Assembly (NCBI RefSeq): GCF_000308475.2
Contig: NZ_BAFT02000060.1
Location: 161,167-225,166 of the forward strand
Reading direction: 5' to 3'
Length of the DNA: 64,000 bases
From: Nocardia brasiliensis NBRC 14402
GTDB taxonomy: Bacteria > Actinomycetota > Actinomycetes > Mycobacteriales > Mycobacteriaceae
The translations under genes and the position numbers were made by a program. The notes beneath the pieces are model-generated. The model ran no database searches, was not told where the DNA came from, and saw nothing but the letters and a program-made list of their open reading frames with translations. Every line of letters begins with the position of its first letter. Position 1 is the first letter of the stretch. Below, in pieces: positions 41,460-49,104 of this stretch.

Positions 41460-42589
41460 TCGTTCTCCCAACGTATCTCGAGGAGGAACTGCTCGTCGGA
41501 GGCGAGCACGTCGAGGGTTGCGCCGATGGCCGCGAGCCGTTCGCCGACCCCGCGCAGCCCCGAACGCGCACCCGGCGCGCCGTGCGGACGGTCGTTGCGC
41601 AGCGACATCCCGGCGGCCCCGAGCGCGAGCACCGCCGTAGTCGCCGCAGAATGCTCCACGATATTCGTGGTGCCCTCCCGCACCACCCAGGCGGCGACCT
41701 CGTGGCAGCGCGCCGGAACGTTCGCCGGATCGCCTTCGACGTCCAACCGGCAGCCCACCGCCGACAGCAGCGACCGCGCACCCGCCACCTCGTTCATCAG
41801 GTCGATGCCGCGGTAGCCGCGGACCAGTTTGCGCATCTGATCCATGGATTCGACGGCCAGTGTCCTGACCTCGTCCATCTCGGCGGCCGCCGGTTCGCCC
41901 TTGCCGGACCGGGAAAGCACCGCGGCGAGTTCGCTTTTCACCGCGATCGCGGAAAAACTGCGGCCCACCACATCGTGCAGGTCCCGCGAGAAACGCAAAC
42001 GCTCTTCGGCGACCTGCAATTCGGCTTCGACCGCCTTGGCCCGATCCAGCTCTTCGACGACCCGCAGGCCCCACAGCGTGAGCAATGTCGTTCCGACAAG
42101 GACGATTCCGGCGAGGTAGGTACCGCCCGCGAAGCCGAGCACCGCCAGCGGCGACGATCCGTAGAGCAATCCGGTGACCAGCGCGATCCCCAGGGTCGCC
42201 CACCATCTGTGCCGAATGAAGGACACGAGCGTGTAGGTGGCGAGGATGGCGGTGTAGAGCCCGGTCACCGCCGCCCGATCCGTGACGTCGTCGTCGGTGG
42301 CCAGGCGAGCGATCAGCGCGAACGTCAGCAGAATCCCGGTCAGCACCGCGACCGCCACCGGCAGGACCCACCGGCGCGAGACCCATCCGGCCGACCTGAC
42401 GAACTCCGGCTGCACCTCCAGCGCCAGGATCGCCGTGACGCCGGCGGCCAGCACCCCCGCCACCGCCCAGGGCTCGCGCACGGTGAACGCCATCACGATG
42501 ACCACCGCGGCCACGCTCGACTGCAGGGTGAGCCTGGTGTAGAGCCGGAACTTGGCCGGTCCGGACAGCTCGTGCCACCAGGTGCTCAT
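41456..42589 (-). CDS. Sensor histidine kinase (HisKA_3 type)
   Basis: A 377-residue kinase with about five N-terminal membrane helices. The HisKA_3 phospho-acceptor box RFSRDLHDVVGRSFSAIA is at about 200, followed by an ATPase domain with the N-box VREGTTNIVEHS and G-box GLRGVGERL. There is no large extracytoplasmic domain, as in intramembrane-sensing kinases linked to drug-efflux ABC systems. It starts 5 bp after the permease stop and overlaps the regulator start. Confidence 0.9.
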   Translation of the reverse strand: MSTWWHELSGPAKFRLYTRLTLQSSVAAVVIVMAFTVREPWAVAGVLAAGVTAILALEVQPEFVRSAGWVSRRWVLPVAVAVLTGILLTFALIARLATDDDVTDRAAVTGLYTAILATYTLVSFIRHRWWATLGIALVTGLLYGSSPLAVLGFAGGTYLAGIVLVGTTLLTLWGLRVVEELDRAKAVEAELQVAEERLRFSRDLHDVVGRSFSAIAVKSELAAVLSRSGKGEPAAAEMDEVRTLAVESMDQMRKLVRGYRGIDLMNEVAGARSLLSAVGCRLDVEGDPANVPARCHEVAAWVVREGTTNIVEHSAATTAVLALGAAGMSLRNDRPHGAPGARSGLRGVGERLAAIGATLDVLASDEQFLLEIRWENE

Positions 42590-42594
42590 CCGGT

Positions 42595-43410
42595 TCAACC
42601 GCGGTCGTCCCAGCGGAAGCTCTTGCGGGTCAGCGCGAGCGCCAGGACGGTCCATATCGCCAGTGTGGCAAACGGACGGCCGAGTTCGGCGCAGGTGCCC
42701 GCGAAGTCGAGCGCCGGATCGGCGGTGGCCGCGGTGGCCAACCGGCCCGACGCGCCGAGTGAGACCAGATCCGAGACGGCCGCGAACGGCGTCCAATCGG
42801 CCAGATCGGCCGGGCGGTCCGGCAGCACCTTCCGGATGGACGCGAGGCCGAGCATCGCGATCGTCATCACCGGCAGCGAGGTGATCTGCGCGGCCTCGGC
42901 ATTCTTCGTCACCGCGCTGGTCGCCAGCGCGAGCAGGGAGAACAGCACGATCCCGCCGAGCAGCGCCAGCACGATCGCCGCCGGGTTGACCGGAGCGGGC
43001 GCGCCGGTGCCATATACCACCGCGGCGACGACCACCGTGCAGGCCAGCGTCGCGAGCGCACCGGGCACGGCCGGGGCGAGCATGATCTGCCAGTCCGCGG
43101 ACTCACCGGTGCGCAACCGTTTCAGCACGCCTTCGCTGCGCCGGGTCGTCACCATCGACAGCACCGAGTAGTACTGCACGAACAGCAGGGCCGAGAGCGC
43201 GAGCAGTTCGAACGTCACCGCCGCGGTGGACGTGGTCGGCGCGGTGTCCTTGATCGCGATGAAATACAGCGCCAGCGGTATGCCGACCGGGAACAGCGTC
43301 GCCATGTACATCAGCGTCTTGTTCCGCCGGAATTGCAGGTACTCGGCTTTCGCGAGCGCGGCCAGCGGGCGGCGGCGAAACGTGGTGCCGGTGGACGTCA
43401 GGGTGGTCAT
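42595..43410 (-). CDS. ABC-2 type transporter permease
   Basis: A 271-residue membrane protein with six predicted helices in the DrrB/NodJ-like ABC-2 pattern. A cytoplasmic N-terminus (AKAEYLQFRRNKT) precedes helix 1, and an MVTTRRSEGVLKRLRTG loop follows helix 2. It pairs with the adjacent ATPase, whose stop it overlaps (ATGA). It probably exports a hydrophobic compound, perhaps a membrane-active antibiotic sensed by the downstream kinase. Confidence 0.9.
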   Translation of the reverse strand: MTTLTSTGTTFRRRPLAALAKAEYLQFRRNKTLMYMATLFPVGIPLALYFIAIKDTAPTTSTAAVTFELLALSALLFVQYYSVLSMVTTRRSEGVLKRLRTGESADWQIMLAPAVPGALATLACTVVVAAVVYGTGAPAPVNPAAIVLALLGGIVLFSLLALATSAVTKNAEAAQITSLPVMTIAMLGLASIRKVLPDRPADLADWTPFAAVSDLVSLGASGRLATAATADPALDFAGTCAELGRPFATLAIWTVLALALTRKSFRWDDRG

Positions 43411-44381
43411 CGGGCTGCTCCGATCAGTTCGGGGGCCGCGGCGGCGACCGGTTCGTCGGCGATGTCGAGGAACACCGATTCGAGAGAGGCGGCACGGGCC
43501 TCCAGGCCGCCCAGCTGCAAGCCGTGCGCCCGCGCCCAGCCGAGCAGTTCGAACAGATGCCCCTGCAGATCGTGCGTGGTGACGGTGACGCGCGCCTGCG
43601 CGTCGAGGTGTGCGCCGGGCAACGGCGGCAACGGCAGGCCGGGATGATCGAAGACGATCCGCGCCGGATGACCGTCGACGATCTCGCGCAGCGTGCCCGC
43701 CCGCGCGACCGTCCCCTTGTGCATGATCGCGATCCGGTCGGCCAGCGCCTCCGCCTCGTCCAGGTAGTGCGTGGTGAGCACCATGGTCACGCCGGACGCT
43801 TTCAGATCGGCGAGCAATTTCCAAGTGCCCCGGCGGCTTTCGGGATCGAGGCCGGTGGTCGGCTCGTCCAGGAACAGCAGTCGCGGCTGTCCCAGCAGCG
43901 CGCACGCCAGATCGACGCGGCGCTGCTCGCCACCCGACAGCGATCCGACCCGGACGTCGGCCCGGTCCGTCAGATCGACCAGCTCGAGCACCGTGGCGCT
44001 GGTCGTCGGGTTGGTGCACGTCCCGCGCCACATCTCCAGCGTTTCGCGAACGGTCAGCTCGGCGGGCAACCCACCCGACTGCAACATGATGCCGACCTGA
44101 GCGCGCACCTGTGCCCGGTCCCGGCGCGGATCGAGGCCGAAAACCTCCACGACACCGTCGGACGGCGCGGCCAGCCCCTCCAGCATGTCGAGCGTCGACG
44201 TCTTACCGGCGCCGTTGGTGCCCAGCAGGGCGAAGACCTCCCCTTCGGCGACACGCAGATCCACCCCCTTGACCGCCTCGAACGCCTTCTTCCCGTGACC
44301 ATAGGTGCGGCGCAGTCCCCGAGCGGCGATGACCTCGTCATTCCGCCGCCCCGGCCGCGCCCCGAACGTTGCACTGTTCAT
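43407..44381 (-). CDS. ABC transporter ATP-binding protein (DrrA-like)
   Basis: A 324-residue ATPase with Walker A GTNGAGKTS, signature SLSGGEQRR, Walker B LLFLDEPTTG and the switch TTHYLDEAE. The C-terminal ~80 residues are the extension typical of drug-exporter (DrrA/CcmA) ATPases. It is the first gene of the four-gene operon. ATG 44381 (GAAGG upstream) is preferred to longer in-frame starts because conserved sequence begins soon after. Confidence 0.93.
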   Translation of the reverse strand: MNSATFGARPGRRNDEVIAARGLRRTYGHGKKAFEAVKGVDLRVAEGEVFALLGTNGAGKTSTLDMLEGLAAPSDGVVEVFGLDPRRDRAQVRAQVGIMLQSGGLPAELTVRETLEMWRGTCTNPTTSATVLELVDLTDRADVRVGSLSGGEQRRVDLACALLGQPRLLFLDEPTTGLDPESRRGTWKLLADLKASGVTMVLTTHYLDEAEALADRIAIMHKGTVARAGTLREIVDGHPARIVFDHPGLPLPPLPGAHLDAQARVTVTTHDLQGHLFELLGWARAHGLQLGGLEARAASLESVFLDIADEPVAAAAPELIGAAR

Positions 44382-44496
44382 GCCTTCAACGATCGCGAAC
44401 CCAGCCCACCCCCAGTAGTAAGCCCAGTCACCGAATCCCGTGCAATCCCCCACGAACCCACCATGACAAATGTCATCGGGCGTCGCGCGACGTGCG

Positions 44497-45636
44497 CTAC
44501 GCCAGCAATTCGTCCAGCTCGGCCCAACTCGCTGCGGCCGTCCCGCGACCCCGCATCCCGTGCACGTTTTCCACGGCGAGACAACCGATTCGAAGCAACA
44601 CCGGAACGTTCACGTGCCGCACCGCCAGCCAGCGCCGCTGGTCATCCAGCGTGCCGAACCGGGCGAGGGTCTTCCCCACCGACGCGGCGCCGACGAGCGC
44701 GTGCGCCGCGAGCAGGAGCTCCTGTCGCAACGCCTGCCGCCTGGCATCCAGATCGGCGCTGCCGGCCACCGCGTACGCCTTCGCGTGCACGTGGGTTCGA
44801 ATCACCACTTCGGTCGCGAGCACGCTGAGCGACGGGGTCAGCAGACCCGACCGCAGGTTCAGGCCGTTGCCCGCGGACGGCCCGAGGTAGACGGCATGCG
44901 CGAACTTCCTGAGTTCGCGGTTGTCGAGTTCGTACAGCAGCGACGACCCGGGTAGCGGAAGGCTCATCGGCGTGACGAAGTCCGCGGCCAGATGCTTCAC
45001 CCACAACACCAGCGCTTCCGCGCTCGACTCGACGGTACGAAACCGGCCGGCGCGCGATACCGACTCCATCTCCCCGTGATCCCAACGCACGCCCCGGAAT
45101 TCGCCGGTGCGGATCTGTCGCAGCGCCTCGAAGGGCCGTGCGAGATCGTGGCCGGCCGACCGGACCCGATGTGCCCGGCCGCCGAATCCCGGCCCGGTGT
45201 AGTCGATCGGCAGCCGCTTCGCGGCACGCTCCCATCGGCGCATGCGCTGTGTCCGGCCGACCGATCCGAGCGCGTTCGCGACGCCCTGATCTATCGTCGA
45301 GTCGAACCACACCCCCAGTGCCCCGAGCAGGCCTGCGATGCCGACCGCCACGAGATCGTCTCGCTCCCAGGCGATCCGCTGCCGAGTTCGCCACCGCTCG
45401 AATTCCGCTCGTTGCACCGCGGTGAGCGCGGCGTCGAGATCGATCTCGGACCAGTCACGCGCTGACCGCAGCCGATCGTTCGAGTCCGTCATCTCCGCAT
45501 ACGACACGGGTGCCGGTACCGCGACGAGGGGCAGCGGCCCCGAATCATCCTCGCGGAGCGCTTGTTCGGTGGCCTCCTCCAGTTCGGCCAACCGCCGGCG
45601 GATGGTGTCGAGGTTGCGATCGATCGAGTCGTCCAT
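44497..45636 (-). CDS. Unrecognised protein, second gene of a coupled pair
   Basis: I do not recognise the family. It is 379 residues: an N-terminal coiled-coil-like stretch (IDRNLDTIRRRLAELEEATEQAL), an acidic linker, a single hydrophobic segment (LVAVGIAGLLGALGVWF, about 115-131), and then a large soluble part. The soluble part has conserved-looking blocks such as GHDLARPFEALRQIRTGEF, LWVKHLAADFVTPMSLPLPG and RTHVHAKAYAVAG. His and Asp residues are abundant in these blocks and could form a metal or catalytic site, but no motif is diagnostic. Its ATG lies 1 nt after the stop of the upstream gene, so the two proteins probably work together. Confidence 0.6.
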   Translation of the reverse strand: MDDSIDRNLDTIRRRLAELEEATEQALREDDSGPLPLVAVPAPVSYAEMTDSNDRLRSARDWSEIDLDAALTAVQRAEFERWRTRQRIAWERDDLVAVGIAGLLGALGVWFDSTIDQGVANALGSVGRTQRMRRWERAAKRLPIDYTGPGFGGRAHRVRSAGHDLARPFEALRQIRTGEFRGVRWDHGEMESVSRAGRFRTVESSAEALVLWVKHLAADFVTPMSLPLPGSSLLYELDNRELRKFAHAVYLGPSAGNGLNLRSGLLTPSLSVLATEVVIRTHVHAKAYAVAGSADLDARRQALRQELLLAAHALVGAASVGKTLARFGTLDDQRRWLAVRHVNVPVLLRIGCLAVENVHGMRGRGTAAASWAELDELLA

Positions 45637-45637
45637 G

Positions 45638-46771
45638 TCAGCCCGCAGCCTCGGGCACCCGGCTGAGTACGAGTTCGAGTGCGCCCGCGGATATTTCGGC
45701 CTGCTCGCTGCGTTCCTGGAGTTCGTCCCGCAAACGCCGGTTCTCGGCCGAGAGCTTGGCCTTGTCCGCGTTGAGCTGACGGATCCGGGCGATCAGTCGC
45801 GCGCGATCCGCGACCACCTCGTCCAAACGCTGTTGCAACGCCAGCACCACGCGGCGGCGCATTTCGTCTTTGTTCGTTTCTTCGGCGAGGACGACCCGGT
45901 TGATGAGGTCGAGTCGCATCGCGCCCGCCACGATCTGCCCGGCCGTCCATGGGGTCCACCGCGCGCCGGTCGCGGCGACGCCGGCTGTCGCGATCCCGCC
46001 CAGCCCGGTGACCAGCGCGGTGCCTCCGGCTACGCCGAATCCACCCGCTGCGAGCGAGCCACCGCCGAGGGTCGCCAAACCGGCCGACGTCGCCGCGGCG
46101 CCGGACAACCCGGCCGCGGTGCCGATCGCAGTACCGATGAGTGGGGCGGCCCAGCCGGCGGTCGCGACTCCGACACCGAGACCGACCGCACCGGCCACCG
46201 CCACCCGTCCCCAGCGAATATTCTTCCGCCGCAACCGCCGCACGAGCGCTTTGTGCTCTGCCAGCATGGCCGCGAGGTCGGTCTCGTCCGCTTCTGGAAA
46301 ACGAGCGGCGGACGCCTGCAGCGACTCTCGGCGGGTCTGCTCATGCCAGTGCAGTTTGCCCGGCCACGGATCGAAGAGCACCAAATCGATGAGCATCAAC
46401 AACGAATGCTTGCGAGACACCGCCCGCTGCGGCGCTTGCGTGGCATGATCGGCCACCCGCGCCGCGGCAACTTCCGGCTCCGCGTCTTCGAGCAAGGCCA
46501 CCAGCTCAGCAACGAAAGACGAGTCTCCCCGCCCACTTTCGACCTGCCGCAACGTCCCCCGCAACTGACCCACCGCCTCATCGCGAACCGCACGCTTCGC
46601 CGCCGCGTCGCGCGCCACCCGCGTAACCGCCAGATCCGCCTGCATCAACGCGATCTGCATAGTCGCCAAGGCGACCGACTCCACCCCACCCACCCCGAAC
46701 TCGTCGTCGCCCACCTGCGCCCCACCCTCCCTCGATTCGGCCACTTCGAAAGACGGTATCCGGCGGAACAC
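45638..46771 (-). CDS. Unrecognised glycine-zipper membrane protein with coiled coil
   Basis: I do not recognise the family. Of the 377 residues, the first ~180 are soluble and helical. Residues about 190-265 are very Gly/Ala-rich and hydrophobic (repeats such as GLGVGVATAG, GTAIGTAAGL, LAAGGFGVAGG), like glycine-zipper helices that insert into membranes. A charged coiled coil (about 285-365) follows, with LNADKAKLSAENRRLRDELQ. The start is uncertain: GTG 46771, or a downstream GTG near 46714 with GGAGGG upstream. It is first of the coupled pair and divergent from the BPL_N lipoprotein gene. A pore- or tether-like role is speculative. Confidence 0.6.
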   Translation of the reverse strand: MFRRIPSFEVAESREGGAQVGDDEFGVGGVESVALATMQIALMQADLAVTRVARDAAAKRAVRDEAVGQLRGTLRQVESGRGDSSFVAELVALLEDAEPEVAAARVADHATQAPQRAVSRKHSLLMLIDLVLFDPWPGKLHWHEQTRRESLQASAARFPEADETDLAAMLAEHKALVRRLRRKNIRWGRVAVAGAVGLGVGVATAGWAAPLIGTAIGTAAGLSGAAATSAGLATLGGGSLAAGGFGVAGGTALVTGLGGIATAGVAATGARWTPWTAGQIVAGAMRLDLINRVVLAEETNKDEMRRRVVLALQQRLDEVVADRARLIARIRQLNADKAKLSAENRRLRDELQERSEQAEISAGALELVLSRVPEAAG

Positions 46772-47028
46772 CGATGCACAGTCGATCGAACGCCCGACAA
46801 GGCATTCACGAAGCGCTCAGTGGCAGCGGTGCCTGTTCGGCCGCCACACCGCCGCTCAGCATCACCACGCACGCCGTCGCCCAGTCGACTGACGGGATCC
46901 GAGCATCCCGTCGGCAGCTGGCCTCGGCCGCGTGGCGGGTAGCGGAAGGTCCGCTCGGCGGTGATGCTGTCGATATGCCGATCGATCGCCGAGTGATCTC
47001 ATCGCCGGGTGCGCGCGGAGCGCGGTCG

Positions 47029-47790
47029 ATGAGTCTGCGTCGGGTCTTTCTCAGCGTTCTCCTGGCTGCGGCCTTGTTGCCGGTCGCCTGTGCTCGGTCC
47101 GACGCAGGTGAGCCGAACGCGCAACTGCCGCTGGCGCTGGTTTATGACGGGCCGCAAGGCTGTGCTGATTGTGCGGGGGCGATGGGTGAGGTGCTGCGGC
47201 GGGCACCGCAACCGTTTCGGGTCGAGTATGTGGGGCCCGGGACCGGGAAGCCGCTTACCGCGGCGGTTTTGGCGGGTGCGCAGCTTTATGTCCAGCCCGG
47301 CGGGGGCTCCGACCTGGAGGCGACCTGGCGTGATTTGGGTGGTTCGGCCGAGACGATTCGCGACTGGGTCCGTGGCGGCGGCAGTTATCTCGGTGTGTGT
47401 TTCGGCGGCTACCTGGCCGGGCGCGATCCCGGATTCGACCTGCTGCCCGGCGACACCGACGGCTACATCGACGCGCCCGACACCACCGTCCCCGACGCCC
47501 GCGACACCGTCATACCGGTCGACTGGCGGGGCACGCCGCGGCACATGTATTTCCAGGACGGGCCCGCTTTCCATTTGGATCAGGGTGCCGCTGCGACCGT
47601 CCTGGCGACCTACCCCAACGGATCGGCCGCGGTGGTCGTCGCCCGGTACGGCAAGGGCCGGGTCGGGGTGAGCGGCCCGCATCCGGAGGCAGACGAATCC
47701 TGGTATGCGGACAAGGGGTTGACCAATCCGGACGGTGTGCGCTGGGATCTGGCCTTCGAATTGATCGAGGCAACGGTCGCGCGCAGGTGA
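47029..47790 (+). CDS. Lipoprotein with BPL_N / class I glutamine-amidotransferase-like domain
   Basis: A 253-residue lipoprotein. The signal ends in a lipobox LPVAC (Cys21). The domain that follows has the flavodoxin-like GATase-1 pattern, with a nucleophile elbow LGVCFGGYLAG (Cys124) and a late GPHPEAD holding the likely His. This matches the N-terminal domain of biotin-protein ligase-like proteins (BPL_N). The glutaminase partner is missing and it faces outside, so a hydrolase role is uncertain. The ATG is chosen because it gives a proper lipoprotein signal. Confidence 0.78.
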   Translation: MSLRRVFLSVLLAAALLPVACARSDAGEPNAQLPLALVYDGPQGCADCAGAMGEVLRRAPQPFRVEYVGPGTGKPLTAAVLAGAQLYVQPGGGSDLEATWRDLGGSAETIRDWVRGGGSYLGVCFGGYLAGRDPGFDLLPGDTDGYIDAPDTTVPDARDTVIPVDWRGTPRHMYFQDGPAFHLDQGAAATVLATYPNGSAAVVVARYGKGRVGVSGPHPEADESWYADKGLTNPDGVRWDLAFELIEATVARR

Positions 47791-47834
47791 TCCGATGGCG
47801 AAATGCGGTGCTGCCCTATGGCTCTAGCGAGGGT

Positions 47835-48221
47835 TCACTCGTTGTCCGGCAGACGCACGATGTGCGGGACGCCGACCGGATTGCTGATCCAGTGGGCAGC
47901 CATGCCCGCGGGCAGCGGTTCCAGCTCGTCCTGCACGGCGACACCTCGGGCGGCAAGGTATTCGGTCGCGCGATCGACGTCGTCGGTGAACAATTCCAGC
48001 CACAGGTCGGCGTGGGCATAGTTGTCGACACGGTCGAGCCACAGGGTTACTGGCCCGAACTGTACTGCGGCACTTCGGATCACGCCAGCAGCGACGGGAT
48101 CGCTGCTGTCTTCGGTGACCGCCATGCCCAGAACGTCACGGTAGAAGGCGACGGTCCGGTCGAACTGGGCCCTGGGAAGCTTCATGGCGATGTTGTGTCC
48201 ACCGCGGAAGGGGGGTGTCAT
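47835..48221 (-). CDS. VOC family (glyoxalase-fold) protein
   Basis: A 128-residue single-domain VOC protein: FDRTVAFYRDVLGM, VQFGPVTLWLDRVDN, and WISNPVGVPHIVRLPDNE. It ends the SRPBCC-ArsR-VOC operon, 15 bp after the ArsR stop. AGGAGA lies upstream of the ATG, though with long spacing; 48185 is an alternative start. The substrate (antibiotic or electrophile) is unknown. Confidence 0.82.
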   Translation of the reverse strand: MTPPFRGGHNIAMKLPRAQFDRTVAFYRDVLGMAVTEDSSDPVAAGVIRSAAVQFGPVTLWLDRVDNYAHADLWLELFTDDVDRATEYLAARGVAVQDELEPLPAGMAAHWISNPVGVPHIVRLPDNE

Positions 48222-48236
48222 GGTGTTGTTGTTCTC

Positions 48237-48581
48237 CTATGTCCGATCGAGGTGGTCGTGCAGCGCGCTCAGGCGGCTGTCCCAGGTGTGCGCGAGTGCG
48301 GCGAGATACGACTGGGCCACCGCCATCGGCCGGGTTTGCAACCGGTAGCGGATCCGGCGTCGCTCACCGGGTTCGGCGCGGACGAGTTCGGCCTCGGCGA
48401 GCAGGCCGAGATGTTTGGTGATCGCCTGGCGCGAAATGGGCAGGCGGGCAGCCAGATCGGTCGCGGTCGCCGGGCCGCGCGCGGCAAGTTCGGCGAGCAA
48501 CGCGCGACGTGTCGGGTCCGCCAGGGCGGCGAATACCGCCTGGGCGACCAGTTCGGTCTCGAGATCGTCAGGCCGCGGCAT
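48237..48581 (-). CDS. ArsR/SmtB-family repressor
   Basis: A 114-residue winged-HTH protein: FAALADPTRRALLAELAARG, DLAARLPISRQAITKHLGLLAEAELV, and ERRRIRYRL. It lacks the ELCV metal-binding Cys motif, as in the non-metal subgroup that pairs with SRPBCC (AHSA1) proteins. It overlaps the SRPBCC gene by 14 bp. Inverted repeats upstream of the operon are its likely operators. Confidence 0.9.
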   Translation of the reverse strand: MPRPDDLETELVAQAVFAALADPTRRALLAELAARGPATATDLAARLPISRQAITKHLGLLAEAELVRAEPGERRRIRYRLQTRPMAVAQSYLAALAHTWDSRLSALHDHLDRT

Positions 48582-49002
48582 CGAGGTACTCGGCCAGCTC
48601 GGTCAACTCCATTGCCCAGCCCTTGACATTGCCGTCGTACGCACCGGCCTGTTCGCCGGGCAGCTGGGCAAAGCCGGTTTCGGTCACCGTGAGCCGGGTG
48701 CCGGTCGAGGTCGGGGTCAGCAAGAATTCCACGTGTGTCCGGCGCGGATCGCCGCTCGGCAATCCTTCGATCGCCCAGGTGAACGAGAATCGGCGGGGCG
48801 GCTCGACGTGCTGGATCCACAGGGTGTGCGGTCCGTCCGCCGCCCACCACACCCGCGCTGTGCCACCGGGACGTAGCTCATCGATTTCGGCTCGGGATCC
48901 GAACCAACCACCGAGCCCTTCCGGCGTGGTCAGGGCGTGCCACACCTTCTCGGGAGGATGCTGCAGGTCGAGAACACGCTCGATGCGATCAGGTAGGGGC
49001 AC
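48568..49002 (-). CDS. SRPBCC (AHSA1/CalC-like) protein
   Basis: A START-like helix-grip protein of about 144 residues: IERVLDLQHPPEKVWHALTTPEGLGGWFG, FSFTWAIEGLP and GWAMELTELAEYLDA. GTG 49002 has GGAG 6 nt upstream; an upstream TTG at 49023 also opens the frame. CalC-like members bind or sequester small hydrophobic compounds. First gene of the ArsR operon. Confidence 0.85.
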   Translation of the reverse strand: MPLPDRIERVLDLQHPPEKVWHALTTPEGLGGWFGSRAEIDELRPGGTARVWWAADGPHTLWIQHVEPPRRFSFTWAIEGLPSGDPRRTHVEFLLTPTSTGTRLTVTETGFAQLPGEQAGAYDGNVKGWAMELTELAEYLDAAA

Positions 49003-49020
49003 CACAGTCTCCGGATATAG

Positions 49021-49062
49021 CAACTAAGAGGTTGCCATACTATATCGCAACCAAATGGTTGC
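49021..49062. promoter_or_regulatory. Inverted repeats, likely ArsR operators
   Basis: GCAACC-AAAT-GGTTGC (49047-49062) is a perfect dyad, and CAAC-TAAGAG-GTTG (49021-49034) a related one 26 bp away. They flank an AT-rich core (ATACTATATCG) just upstream of the SRPBCC start. Confidence 0.6.
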
Positions 49063-49104
49063 AACAACCGTTGAGAGGTACCCAGGCGGGTGCCGCACAC
49101 AGAC

